Counted from the stretch's first letter, positions 25,055-34,496 are shown. The stretch: 54,473 bases of DNA from Gammaproteobacteria bacterium (GCA_030427065.1 JAUHWU010000005.1:1-54473), one strand, 5' to 3'. Made by a program: numbers and translations. Notes: generated from the sequence alone by a model not told the origin.

Positions 25055-26008
25055 CTATTCCACGCGGATGGTTTCCTGCAGCAGCCGCAGCATCTCCCCC
25101 ATGGTCTGGATTCTGTCAGCAGGGTCTTTTTGCAGACAGCGAAGTGTCACTGACTCGAGGATTTCAGGGATATAGTAATTGACGATCTCTGAAGGTGGCT
25201 TTGGCACATCCTCAAGAGTGCTTCTTACCAGCGCATCCATGGTTTCTCCCTGGGCAGCAGTTTTTCCTGCAAGAATTTCATAAATAATAGCGGCCAGACT
25301 GTAAATATCCGTTCTGGCATCGATTGCGGGATCTTTTTTGATCTGCTCTGGTGACATATAACAGATTGTGCCCTGCAGCTTGGCCTGTCCAGTGATACTG
25401 ATATCCTCTGTATCCAGCGGCAAGCCTTCACCCAGCTGCTCGTGAGTGCCTTGAATATCCCATACTTTAGCCAGTCCCCAATCCATCAGTATGACTTCAC
25501 CAAACGGGCCTACCAGAATATTTTCGGGTTTTATGTCACGGTGTAAAACGCCATGGCAATGCGCATATTCAAGGGCATGACCTACCTGGATGATGACATC
25601 GGTCAGCTGGGTGAGGTCATAACGGTCGCGATAATCAAGGATTTCACGCAGGGTATAACCATGAACCAGTTTCATGGTGAAATAATAGTGGCCATTATTG
25701 TCCCGGCCCAGTTCATAGGTTGGAATTGTATTTGGGTGCTGAAGCATCGCGGAGACCCTTGCTTCTCTCAAAAGGCGCTGTTGCTCGATCGGGTCGCCGG
25801 CAAACTCTGGTTTTAGGGTTTTGTAGCAGACATAACGGCCCAGGTGCATGTCCTTGCAGGATTTGATCAGGGATTTTCCGCCCTTGGCGATAGTAGAGAA
25901 AAAGGCATAGCGCAAATTAAAATCAATTTTGGCGGGAAGAGGTTTGTCAGTATCTTCCTTGTAGACGTTTGCGTATTCCTTGACCTGAAATTCTGGAAAC
26001 TTCGGCAT
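25055..26008 (-). CDS. Eukaryotic-like Ser/Thr protein kinase
   Basis: A 317-residue soluble kinase. Visible features are a glycine-loop variant ('AKGGKSLIKS', about 41-50), Lys63 in 'VCYKTLKPE' (ATP-binding lysine), Glu82, catalytic 'HRDIKPEN' with Asp158, and 'DWG' (Asp176) in place of DFG, a variant common in bacterial kinases. The activation segment ends 'GTICYMSPEQ', close to the usual GTPxYMxPE. There is no membrane segment or sensor domain after the kinase fold, so the input signal is unknown. The PP2C gene is convergent. The start lies 410 bp from the divergent glnII gene and may share its control region. Confidence 0.93.
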   Translation of the reverse strand: MPKFPEFQVKEYANVYKEDTDKPLPAKIDFNLRYAFFSTIAKGGKSLIKSCKDMHLGRYVCYKTLKPEFAGDPIEQQRLLREARVSAMLQHPNTIPTYELGRDNNGHYYFTMKLVHGYTLREILDYRDRYDLTQLTDVIIQVGHALEYAHCHGVLHRDIKPENILVGPFGEVILMDWGLAKVWDIQGTHEQLGEGLPLDTEDISITGQAKLQGTICYMSPEQIKKDPAIDARTDIYSLAAIIYEILAGKTAAQGETMDALVRSTLEDVPKPPSEIVNYYIPEILESVTLRCLQKDPADRIQTMGEMLRLLQETIRVE

Positions 26009-26136
26009 AGTAGTTCAAGCAGTAGCGTGTGTAATGAATAAAAAAGTTGAGGTGTTATTGACAGCCATAATGGGCTGTAACCTTTGATTACTGACTATTT
26101 TGACAGATCGTATCCGCCATGTCTCCATGGAGTTGT

Positions 26137-26172
26137 GCACCAGCGCAGGGCATTAATGCTCCAATATGGTGC
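26137..26172. promoter_or_regulatory. Two NtrC-like binding sites upstream of glnII
   Basis: Two dyads fit the NtrC consensus GCACC-N5-GGTGC: GCTCC-AATAT-GGTGC (26158-26172, one mismatch) and the weaker GCACC-AGCGC-AGGGC (26137-26151). Their starts are 21 bp apart, two helical turns, as in NtrC enhancers. They lie about 190-220 bp upstream of the sigma-54 promoter. Confidence 0.55.
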
Positions 26173-26356
26173 TAAACATGATCAAATATGTGCAAGTCTG
26201 CCTTGCTGGTTAGTTAGAAGTGATTAATGAATAATCTATTCAAAATAATTCAAGTGTACGGAAACCATGGTTTTTAGCACTTTAATCTTTTGCAGAGCCA
26301 TAGCCTGAGGTACACTTGAGCGCTTTTCTGCACCGTTATGTGACAAAACACTACTT

Positions 26357-26372
26357 AGGTATACAAATTGCA
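26357..26372 (+). promoter_or_regulatory. Sigma-54 promoter of glnII
   Basis: AGGTATACAAATTGCA has GG (26358-26359) and GC (26370-26371) exactly 10 bp apart and a perfect TTGCA -12 element. The -24 element is weak (AGGTAT for TGGCAC). It is 47 bp before the glnII ATG. Together with the NtrC-like sites upstream it predicts induction under nitrogen limitation. The rest of the 410-bp gap holds no gene that I can see. Confidence 0.6.
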
Positions 26373-26418
26373 TAATGGAGAACTCAACCTATAAAAACAT
26401 GTTAGGAGAATAGAACAC

Positions 26419-27429
26419 ATGAAATCCAAGTTGGAATATATATGGCTCGATGGTGACGTACCTACCCAGGGCCTTAGAAGCAAGACCATGGTCAGATCTG
26501 ATTTCGGCGGTACACTTGAAGAATGCCCAATGTGGTCATTTGACGGCAGCTCAACCGGACAGGCAGAAGGCGGTGATTCAGATTGTCTTCTGAAGCCGGT
26601 ATGCATCATTCCAGACCCTGATCGTGCTAATGGTTATCTGGTGATGACTGAAGTTCTGAGTGCAGACGGTACTCCTCATTCAACCAACAGCCGTGCCAAA
26701 ATTGATGATGACGATGAGGATTTCTGGTTCGGATTTGAACAGGAATATTTCCTGTGGGATCCCGATACTAACCTGCCTCCCGGCTTTCCTCATGCGGGCT
26801 ACCCTCGCCCCCAGGGTCCTTACTACTGTTCAGTAGGTGCCAGAAATGCCTATGGTCGTGCAATGGTTGACGAGCATCTGGACCTTTGTCTGGAAGCTGG
26901 TCTGAATGTTGAAGGGATTAATGCGGAAGTTGCTGCCGGTCAGTGGGAATTCCAGGTGTTTGCAAAAAGTGCTGCCCGTGCCGGTGATGAAACCTGGCTT
27001 GGCCGTTACCTGTTGGAAAGAACTGCTGAAAAGTATGGCATGGCCATTGAATGGCATCCAAAACCCCTTGGTGATACTGACTGGAATGGCTCAGGTATGC
27101 ATGCCAATTTCTCCAATGGCCTAATGAGAGACTCTGGTGATCAGGATGTTTTCACTAAAATCTGTGAAGAGTTTGGTAAAAATATTGAGCGCCATATCAG
27201 TGTTTACGGTGCACATAATGATCAGCGTCTGACAGGCAAGCATGAGACACAGTCTATTGATGCCTTTAGTTATGGTGTTTCCGACCGTGGAGCGTCCATC
27301 CGTATTCCTATCGGTACTGTGGAAGATGGCTGGAAAGGTCGTCTGGAAGATCGTCGTCCAGCTTCCAATGCCTGCCCTTATGCCGTTGCCGCAGCCATTG
27401 TAAAAACTACTAAAGAAGCTCTCGCCTGA
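26419..27429 (+). CDS. glnII: Glutamine synthetase type II (eukaryotic-type GSII)
   Basis: A 336-residue enzyme that makes glutamine from glutamate, ammonia and ATP. Its size and motifs are those of GSII (plants, rhizobia, Frankia), not the 470-residue bacterial GSI. Visible are the N-terminal beta-grasp 'PMWSFDGSSTGQAEGGDSD', the catalytic 'FGFEQEYFLWD', 'NAEVAAGQWEFQV', 'GSGMHANFS', 'SDRGASIRIP' and 'EDRRPASNACPY'. GSII is a decamer and lacks the adenylylation site of GSI, so control should be transcriptional. The ATG follows TTAGGAGAA. A sigma-54 promoter and NtrC-like sites lie upstream and a strong terminator follows. GlnK and two ammonium transporters are 4-9 kb away. Confidence 0.95.
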   Translation: MKSKLEYIWLDGDVPTQGLRSKTMVRSDFGGTLEECPMWSFDGSSTGQAEGGDSDCLLKPVCIIPDPDRANGYLVMTEVLSADGTPHSTNSRAKIDDDDEDFWFGFEQEYFLWDPDTNLPPGFPHAGYPRPQGPYYCSVGARNAYGRAMVDEHLDLCLEAGLNVEGINAEVAAGQWEFQVFAKSAARAGDETWLGRYLLERTAEKYGMAIEWHPKPLGDTDWNGSGMHANFSNGLMRDSGDQDVFTKICEEFGKNIERHISVYGAHNDQRLTGKHETQSIDAFSYGVSDRGASIRIPIGTVEDGWKGRLEDRRPASNACPYAVAAAIVKTTKEALA

Positions 27430-27455
27430 TTTAGTCAGTTTTTCGAAATGTCATT

Positions 27456-27488
27456 AAGGCCGGTTGGTTACTCCAATCGGCCTTTTTT
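27456..27488 (+). terminator. Terminator after glnII
   Basis: A 12-bp stem with one G-T pair (AAGGCCGGTTGG 27456-27467, CCAATCGGCCTT 27473-27484) is followed by T6. Confidence 0.88.
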
Positions 27489-27640
27489 ATGCTTATAAAG
27501 AATTCTTCTGACTCCTTTTCAATTTCTGAACTCATCGGGCCTGACGAAATTTGGGTATTTACCCGGTTGCAGATTTTGTGATTTCATGTCACCAGGTAAA
27601 GCAATGCAGTCCATGACCCTGGATAACTGGAGAATAGCTC

Positions 27641-28846
27641 ATGATCCGCAAAATACTGTTAATTGTAATTTTTCTCTATGCCAATTCTCTTCAGGCACAG
27701 CCGCCGCAATTTCAGGTTCCCCAGCTTCCTGAAGGAGATGGCAAGCAGCTCATCGAAATAGCCTGCTATAGCTGCCATAGTTCCCTTAACATAGTACGAT
27801 CTGCAGGCTATGACACCGCTGCTGAATGGGAGCATGTTTTTTCCGCAATGGTGAATCTGTCAGAGGCGCAGTCAGCCACAATTGCTGACTACCTGGCAGA
27901 GCATTTCCCTGCGGACGAGACACAACGACCTACACTGATTGCCGGTGAGACGCAGATTAATATCAGGGAATGGATGGTGCCGACATTGGGGCAACGCGCC
28001 AGAGATCCCATTGAGGCGCCTGACGGGTCTATTTGGTGGACTGGCATGTGGGCAAGCCTGGTGGGAAAGCTTGACCCTGAAACGGGCGAAATGAACGAGT
28101 ATAAACTTCCCCTGGCAGCCAGGCCTCACAGTATCGTGCCTGATGAAGATGGCAATATCTGGTATACGGGGAATAGTAACGGCACTATTGGCAAACTTGA
28201 TCCTGACACAGGCTTGATCACCGAGTATCCAACGCAGGCCCGCGATCCCCATTCTGCTGCATTTCACCCGAATGGAAATTTGTATTTCACGGCACAGGGA
28301 GCAGGTATGCTGGGGCGTCTGGATCCTGAAATCGGTGAGTTGACAGAAGTGGCTTCAGAGCCGCGCCCCTATGGTATCCAGGTAGCGGCAAACGGCACTG
28401 TCTGGGTTGCCTTTAATGGCACCAACAAGATCGGCGCCCTTGATCCTGAGTCCATGCAGATACGTTATTACGATATTCCCAACCAGGCCTCGAGGGTCAG
28501 AAGGCTTGGTCTGGACAGCAAGGGCGTGGTCTGGTTTGTTAATTCCACACAGGGAAAAATCGGCCGTCTTGATCCCGCTACCGGCGATATCCAGCAATGG
28601 GATTCGCCCAGTGGTCCAAGCTCTCACCCTTATGCGCTGGCCGTGATAGATGACAAGGTCTGGTATAACGAGTCAGGTATGCGCCCGGATGCCCTGGTAC
28701 GTTTTGATCCTGACACTGAAACCTTTCAGAGTTGGGCCATCCCGTCCGGTGTCGGGATTGTCAGGAATATGTGGGTTACCAGAGAAGGCAGCCTTCTGAT
28801 TCACCAGAGCAGTTCCAACAGAATTGGCCTGGTGGAAATTCAGTAG
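27641..28846 (+). CDS. Secreted cytochrome c / Vgb-type beta-propeller protein
   Basis: A 401-residue exported protein with a signal peptide (cut near LQAQ), then one haem c motif CYSCH (42-46) in a region of about 85 residues, then a propeller of roughly seven repeats. The repeats read like 'IGKLDPDTGLITEYPT' and 'DGSIWWTGMWASLVGKLDPETG', the signature of the virginiamycin B lyase (Vgb)/streptogramin lyase family. Real Vgb enzymes are cytoplasmic lyases of about 300 residues without haem. Export and haem fusion suggest this one is a periplasmic redox or sensor protein and not an antibiotic resistance enzyme. The ATG follows GGAG. It converges with the Wzy-like gene, ending 10 bp from it. Confidence 0.85.
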   Translation: MIRKILLIVIFLYANSLQAQPPQFQVPQLPEGDGKQLIEIACYSCHSSLNIVRSAGYDTAAEWEHVFSAMVNLSEAQSATIADYLAEHFPADETQRPTLIAGETQINIREWMVPTLGQRARDPIEAPDGSIWWTGMWASLVGKLDPETGEMNEYKLPLAARPHSIVPDEDGNIWYTGNSNGTIGKLDPDTGLITEYPTQARDPHSAAFHPNGNLYFTAQGAGMLGRLDPEIGELTEVASEPRPYGIQVAANGTVWVAFNGTNKIGALDPESMQIRYYDIPNQASRVRRLGLDSKGVVWFVNSTQGKIGRLDPATGDIQQWDSPSGPSSHPYALAVIDDKVWYNESGMRPDALVRFDPDTETFQSWAIPSGVGIVRNMWVTREGSLLIHQSSSNRIGLVEIQ

Positions 28847-28856
28847 ACGTTAAGAC

Positions 28857-30992
28857 TCAGAGATCTGGATATTGCGCCATTGTTTGTTGAAACTGAGCAG
28901 CAAGTGAAAGCGTGGGGTTCAGCTCAAGTGACCGGCGCATTAACGGAATCGCTTCGGCGATCAAACCGTTATTGAGATAAAAAACCGCCTGGTTGGCAAG
29001 AACCGGTGCGAACTCACCAAAGTACTCCAGATATTTTTCAAAATAATGCGTCGTCATTGAATAATCCTGTAAATTAATCGACATGCTATGGAGCATATTG
29101 TAGGTGTTCGGGTGCTGGCTTAATGACGCTTCGGGCTTTATTTTGACCGAATCATAAAGTTGTCTGTATTTTTCAATGTTCCCGGCTCTTTGATAGATAT
29201 CCATCAGGTAGAATTCACTGAAATAGGAATCGTCCATCTGGCTGTCTGCCATTTTCAGGGCCCAGAATTCTGCCTGCTCAAAATTACCCTGCTGTAAATA
29301 GTTTTCTGCTGACATGGTCTGATGTGCCAGTGCATCTGGCCAGTACTCTACAACGGGCTTAATGATGTTTTGACTAAATAGCCCTCGGTTTTGCCCTTTA
29401 ACTGCCGTATGAATACTTCTTGTTGCTGTTATATAAACCTGGTTATAGATAGGATTTACAGGGCTCCAGACAGTATCAGTTGACTGGTTTTTTACTATCC
29501 GGTTCAGGACGCTCATGTCTCGTAGCCAGAGCAGATCATTCACGGTGAAAAAGATAAAGACTATCGAGCCAAATGTGATGGCGAGTTTGCTAAACCATGG
29601 CTTTAAGGAAACCGTAAAAGTATTAGCTACTATGTCTTCAGAGCCTCTTATCACTAATGCCAGAAAGAAAGGCATGATAGTCAGTGGCACTGGCAGTTGG
29701 TAGGGAAAGCTTAATTGGGAATTGAACATGCTGCCTGTCACTACAATGATTAGTAGGGCAAACAACAGTCGCTTATTGCCTTCGCTCCGGAGGATTAATT
29801 TAAAAATCAGAACGCACATGGCTACTATTACCAGCAATAAAAGAAATAGCCCGAAAAAGCCAAGCTCGACTGCAAGTTCAATCACATCGTTGTGTACTCG
29901 CTGAACACCAAGGATCCTGTAATGCAGGTACTTGCCATTATTGGCTGCCTCAAAAAAATTACCTAAACCCGTGCCGAAAATCGGATAATCCTTGATGATT
30001 TCGATGGCGCTGGTCCAGATCAGATAACGCTCGCCTCCAGTATCAACGGCATTGGCATTGATATTTGTCACAATGGAAGACAGTTCATAGGCGGCAACTT
30101 CCCAGAATGGGTTGAAACCCTCACTGTTTACATTGATTAACAGCATAAGGCAGGCAAATGCAGCCATTGTGGATTTTGTTTTGTCCTTGTTCCAGTGCAG
30201 CCATTGGCTTCTTCGGGATTTGTCGGCAAAAACAAAAATCACGATCAGGACTGCTTCAAATGAAATTGCCATCCAGACAGCACGTGTCCTGGTATAAAAG
30301 GTATAGGTCAGCAGGATGCACAAGGCAAAGGCATAGTACCAGCCCCTGGGGGAAGACAGCTTTTCCTTGAAGAGAAAGTACAGCGGCAAAAAGGCGGTTA
30401 GCACCATCACCTGCCCGGCCATATTGCCATTACCAAACGTGGATGAAGGCGGGGAGGTTTGAGGAATGCCATTAAAGTTGAACAGGTACTGGCTTATTCC
30501 TATACAGGCAGTAATCAGCCCGCCGAGAATAGCCAGGTTAATGACTGTGTCGATATTTTTTTCGGTCTGGGAAATGTTAATCCCCAGCAGAAACATGGCA
30601 AAACCTACGTACCACTTGTTCCATTTATAAACCCAGAAGTCGGGATTATTAGCCCAAAGAATTGATAGAGTCCCTGCTACAAAAAGCAGGCCGAAACATA
30701 TTCGTGCCGGAGAAAAGGTGAGGGTTACGTCGGGTTGTTTTTTCTGCAGCCAGAACCATAAAAGCAATAGACCCGAAACATAGATCTGCGAGGCATAGGA
30801 CTTTAATTCCATCGGGGTTGCCACCGGCGGGTAAGTCCATGCGCCGACAAGGCAAATGATCGGAATTATGACGGCTATCCAGAATGCAGGAATTTCAGGT
30901 CTTCTTCTGATTATCACATTTGCTGCTGCAGGATTTGACTTACCTGGATTACCGGCATTATTGTTTCTGGATTTCCTGCTCTTTTTTGCCAT
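28857..30992 (-). CDS. O-antigen ligase/polymerase-like membrane protein with C-terminal TPRs
   Basis: A 711-residue protein. After a basic N-terminus come about eleven or twelve membrane segments (residues 35-480). The Wzy_C core has the loop 'STFGNGNMAGQVM' and, after 'YLIWTSAIEIIKDYPIFGTGLGNF', 'HNDVIELAVELGFFG', as in WaaL/Wzy/PglL-type enzymes that move lipid-linked glycans. Residues 540-711 form a periplasmic TPR-like region ('YLQQGNFEQAEFWALKMAD', 'LNNGLIAEAIPLMRRSLELNP'). The acceptor (lipid A core, another glycan or pilin) cannot be told from sequence. No other glycan genes are adjacent. It is a single minus-strand gene, convergent with the Vgb-type gene. Confidence 0.85.
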   Translation of the reverse strand: MAKKSRKSRNNNAGNPGKSNPAAANVIIRRRPEIPAFWIAVIIPIICLVGAWTYPPVATPMELKSYASQIYVSGLLLLWFWLQKKQPDVTLTFSPARICFGLLFVAGTLSILWANNPDFWVYKWNKWYVGFAMFLLGINISQTEKNIDTVINLAILGGLITACIGISQYLFNFNGIPQTSPPSSTFGNGNMAGQVMVLTAFLPLYFLFKEKLSSPRGWYYAFALCILLTYTFYTRTRAVWMAISFEAVLIVIFVFADKSRRSQWLHWNKDKTKSTMAAFACLMLLINVNSEGFNPFWEVAAYELSSIVTNINANAVDTGGERYLIWTSAIEIIKDYPIFGTGLGNFFEAANNGKYLHYRILGVQRVHNDVIELAVELGFFGLFLLLLVIVAMCVLIFKLILRSEGNKRLLFALLIIVVTGSMFNSQLSFPYQLPVPLTIMPFFLALVIRGSEDIVANTFTVSLKPWFSKLAITFGSIVFIFFTVNDLLWLRDMSVLNRIVKNQSTDTVWSPVNPIYNQVYITATRSIHTAVKGQNRGLFSQNIIKPVVEYWPDALAHQTMSAENYLQQGNFEQAEFWALKMADSQMDDSYFSEFYLMDIYQRAGNIEKYRQLYDSVKIKPEASLSQHPNTYNMLHSMSINLQDYSMTTHYFEKYLEYFGEFAPVLANQAVFYLNNGLIAEAIPLMRRSLELNPTLSLAAQFQQTMAQYPDL

Positions 30993-31198
30993 TGAATGAA
31001 TAAAGTCCCGCAGACTGATTTAGGAGCTGAATTATAGCCTTTGATATTATTTCACGCATGCGGAATCTGTTCTAATTATTAGACATATCTTGGAAAGGCT
31101 CTTATTCTATTATTGGTCAGAAAAAAATTACTATATGATGATGAACCGGACTCAGTGATTCAATCCTGTCTGGTTGGCTTATTTTCAGGGGAAAAATA

Positions 31199-32032
31199 AT
31201 GAAGTGTAAAGTTTATCAAAGAGCGGTGCTTTTTCTTTTATCAATTCTGATTTCATCCAGTCTGATGGCTCAGACTGCAGCTGAACGAAGGGAACAATTA
31301 AGCCGCATGATTCCACAGCATCCAGGTCAATTGGGTGCTCTTGCGCCGGAAAACCTGGCCAAGGATCGTCCGGCGCCCGCTTTTGATCTTACCGGCACCT
31401 GGTTTGTGGATCTCAGTGAGGGGTTTTCCAATTTTATGTATGGGCCTCCTTACCCTGAATTTATTGGTCAGACAAAACTCGATTTTGAAGAAGGCCAGCG
31501 TGCCAGGGCTGAAGGTCGCCCCTATCGGGATGCAATCGGGCAGTGCTTCCCGGCCGGCATACCCATGATAATGACTCGCGTGTGGCCTATCGCCATGGTG
31601 CAATTGCCAACCGTGATTTATATGGTGTCAAATTTTAATAACAGCTTCCGGCAGATTTTCCTTGATGGACGGGATTATTCCGATCCAGATCTGGTCATAT
31701 ATTCCTATAACGGTGAATCAATTGGCCATTGGGAAGGGGATGAGCTTGTAGTGAATACTCGCTATATTGAGACCTATAATCATTTTATTGATACCGGTAT
31801 TCCTATTTCTGAGGATTTTCGTATGCAGGAAAGGATGCGACTTCTGGAAAATGGTGAAGTACTGGAAATTGAGCATATCATGACCGATCCCAATGGTTGG
31901 GTGGGGGAATGGCGCAATACCAAACGCTGGTTAAGAGTGGATTACACGGATATTGGCGAGGTTGAATGTTTACCGGATCTTAATGACAATTTACCGAGCA
32001 CACAGGCGGGTCAGGATGGCTTGACAAGGTAA
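31199..32032 (+). CDS. Secreted 'WEGD' family protein, second copy
   Basis: A 277-residue exported protein (signal peptide cut near SSLMAQT; AGGGGAAA before the ATG). The mature domain opens 'FDLTGTWFVDLSEGF' and has the family blocks 'QCFPAGIP', 'FRQIFLDGRDYSDPD', 'NGESIGHWEGDELVVNTRY', 'IEHIMTDPNGW', 'TKRWLRV' and a late 'VEC'. They appear in the same order in the protein at 4185-4943. The function is unknown. Many such proteins occur in marine gammaproteobacteria and acidobacteria. It is followed after 54 bp by a DUF6152 gene, repeating the pair on the other side of the window. Confidence 0.77.
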   Translation: MKCKVYQRAVLFLLSILISSSLMAQTAAERREQLSRMIPQHPGQLGALAPENLAKDRPAPAFDLTGTWFVDLSEGFSNFMYGPPYPEFIGQTKLDFEEGQRARAEGRPYRDAIGQCFPAGIPMIMTRVWPIAMVQLPTVIYMVSNFNNSFRQIFLDGRDYSDPDLVIYSYNGESIGHWEGDELVVNTRYIETYNHFIDTGIPISEDFRMQERMRLLENGEVLEIEHIMTDPNGWVGEWRNTKRWLRVDYTDIGEVECLPDLNDNLPSTQAGQDGLTR

Positions 32033-32086
32033 GCCATCAGTCTGAAGAAATCGTTTTTAAAACATATTTTGAATCAGGATCAAGAA

Positions 32087-32518
32087 ATGAAACCATTAAA
32101 ATTTCTCAATAATGTTATTTATTCCGGTGCTGCTGCGCTGGCTTTGCTTGCTGTACCTGTGACGGCACATCATTCCACTGCGGCGTTCGATAATGAGACT
32201 GTGGTAAAGATAGAAGGTGAGGTGACCCAGGTCAGGTGGATAAACCCTCATGCGTCCTTCAAGCTTGAGGGCACCGCTGATGGTGGACCTGATGGCCTGT
32301 GGACTATTGAAATGACGGCGCCCAATGTGCTGATTAATCAGGGCTGGAAGCGTAGCTCTGTTAGTCCTGGTGACAAGGTGACGGTATTTGCCAATCCTCT
32401 GCGAAATGCGATAACCCTTAATGATGGAAGCCAGGGTGGATTGTATGTTGGCGTGATTTTGGCAGATGGGTCGACCCTGGGTCGAACAGATGGTGAGGGA
32501 GAAGGATCCAACAGGTAG
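32087..32518 (+). CDS. DUF6152 family periplasmic protein, second copy
   Basis: A 143-residue exported protein. The ATG at 32087 is used because AGGA lies 7 bases upstream. An in-frame start at 32069 adds six residues. The signal peptide ends 'LLAVPVTA', so the mature protein begins His-His-Ser ('HHSTAAFDNETV'), as in the first copy. The Asn-Pro-His motif is in 'VRWINPHASFKLEG', followed by 'WTIEMTAPN' and 'GDKVTVFANPLRN', typical of DUF6152. Conservation of an N-terminal His and a second His suggests a metal site, by inference only. A strong bidirectional terminator follows. Confidence 0.87.
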   Translation: MKPLKFLNNVIYSGAAALALLAVPVTAHHSTAAFDNETVVKIEGEVTQVRWINPHASFKLEGTADGGPDGLWTIEMTAPNVLINQGWKRSSVSPGDKVTVFANPLRNAITLNDGSQGGLYVGVILADGSTLGRTDGEGEGSNR

Positions 32519-32563
32519 CCAGGCAAGTTATAGATTTATCTATAACTTATAAATTCAGGGTAT

Positions 32564-32596
32564 AAAAAAAGCGCCACAATTGTGGCGCTTTTTTTT
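32564..32596. terminator. Bidirectional terminator between DUF6152 and amtB
   Basis: The palindrome AGCGCCACAATTGTGGCGCT is flanked by A7 on the left and T8 on the right, so it should end both convergent transcripts. A smaller perfect 10-bp hairpin lies at 32525-32548. Confidence 0.92.
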
Positions 32597-32619
32597 GGAG
32601 CTTGTTTTAACCAGAGAAT

Positions 32620-33888
32620 CTAGTTCTGGCTAACAAACTCAGGATAGGCTTCCATACCACATTCGGCAAGGTCAACACCTTCGTACTCTTCTTCTTCAGA
32701 TACCCGGATACCCATAACTGCTTTGATAATGAACCAGGTAATAAGGCTGGTAACAAATACCCAGACAAAGATAGTGAGCATTCCGACCAGCTGGCCACCT
32801 ATAGAGGCTCCGCCTGTTACACACACTACCATGACACCGAATATACCGACGGTACCGTGTACAGATAGCGCACCAACCGGATCATCGATTTTTATCTTGT
32901 CAAAGAACAGAATGCTGAATACCACGATCACGCCACCTACCATACCAACGATAGTAGACATCAAAGGACCAGGAGAAGCCGGGTCTGCAGTGATGGCAAC
33001 CAGGCCAGCCAAAGCGCCGTTAAGCACCATGGAAAGATCCGCTTTACCGAACAGTATGCGGGCAACAATCAGGGCGCCAATAAGGCCGCCGGCTGCTGCA
33101 GCATTTGTGTTAAGGAATACGTTGGCAACTTCGTTGGCAACGCCGATACCACCCAGTTTCAGAGTTGATCCGCCGTTAAAACCGAACCATCCCATCCAGA
33201 GGATGAAGGTACCCAGTGTTGCCAATGGCAGGTTTGCACCAGGGATCGGGTGAACTGAACCGTCTGCACCGTATTTACCTTTACGTGGGCCAAGCAGTAA
33301 AACGCCAGCAAGGGCTGCAGCTGCGCCAGCCAGATGCACAATGCCTGAACCGGCATAGTCAGAATAATCAAGAGCATAGATACCAAATACAGAATCGCCG
33401 TTCCAGGTCCAGCTACCTTCCATTGGGTAGATCAAACCGGTCATGACAATTGCAAAGGTAAGGAATGCCCAAAGCTTCATGCGTTCAGCAACCGCACCTG
33501 AAACAATCGACATGGCTGTAGCAACAAACACAACCTGGAAGAAAAAGTCAGAAGCGCCTGCGTATTCGCCCATGTCTGCGAATCCGGCTTCGTTGGAAGC
33601 TTCGAGGATTGCAGCGACTGCAGCATCATCCATCTGTGCAACAGTCGTTACACCGCTAAGGAAATAGCCACCGTCATACATGATCTCGTAACCACAGATC
33701 AGGTACATGGTGCAGGCAATGGCAAACAATGCCACATTCTTGGTTAGTATTTCTGTGGTGTTTTTGGCTCGTACCAGGCCCGCTTCAAGCATCGCGAATC
33801 CGGCAGCCATCCACATAACGAGAGCACCCGATACCAGAAAGTAAAAGGTGTCCATTGCGTACTGTAGTTCAAAAATTTCATTTTGCAT
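32620..33888 (-). CDS. amtB: Ammonium transporter Amt
   Basis: A 422-residue inner-membrane ammonium channel with about eleven membrane helices. The N-terminus has no cleaved signal and enters the first helix after 'MDTFYFLVSGALVMWMAAGF'. The paired pore histidines are visible in 'SGIVHLAGA' and 'LSVHGTVG', and family motifs include 'FGFNGGSTL' and 'GPRKGKYG'. The C-terminal tail 'GIRVSEEEEYEGVDLAE' is the part that binds the PII protein. It is the second gene of a glnK-amtB operon (42 bp gap), the usual arrangement. The operon has a sigma-54 promoter upstream of glnK. Confidence 0.95.
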   Translation of the reverse strand: MQNEIFELQYAMDTFYFLVSGALVMWMAAGFAMLEAGLVRAKNTTEILTKNVALFAIACTMYLICGYEIMYDGGYFLSGVTTVAQMDDAAVAAILEASNEAGFADMGEYAGASDFFFQVVFVATAMSIVSGAVAERMKLWAFLTFAIVMTGLIYPMEGSWTWNGDSVFGIYALDYSDYAGSGIVHLAGAAAALAGVLLLGPRKGKYGADGSVHPIPGANLPLATLGTFILWMGWFGFNGGSTLKLGGIGVANEVANVFLNTNAAAAGGLIGALIVARILFGKADLSMVLNGALAGLVAITADPASPGPLMSTIVGMVGGVIVVFSILFFDKIKIDDPVGALSVHGTVGIFGVMVVCVTGGASIGGQLVGMLTIFVWVFVTSLITWFIIKAVMGIRVSEEEEYEGVDLAECGMEAYPEFVSQN

Positions 33889-33930
33889 ACTTAGCCCTCC
33901 TGAAAGCTTAGTATAATTCTTCTAATTAAA

Positions 33931-34278
<348 letters not shown>

Positions 34279-34496
34279 CTAGTACATCGTTCGGGCTATT
34301 GACCTGAATTCAATTTCAAACAGGCTTAGCCGGGAAAAGTCTCACAGTCCAAAATCAACTGAATAAGTCAGAGCAAAAACTTCGCCAGTGAGCAGATGTT
34401 GTGCTTTTGGCATGTCCAGTTCTGAGTTTCTAATTTCGAAGCCGGAAGTGATGGTTTAAAGCATCCATCTACTTAAAGCTGCGATAAAGCTAACTT

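Noticed and set aside
27641..28846. Antibiotic resistance role (virginiamycin B lyase)
   Set aside because: Signal peptide and haem c motif argue against a cytoplasmic resistance lyase.
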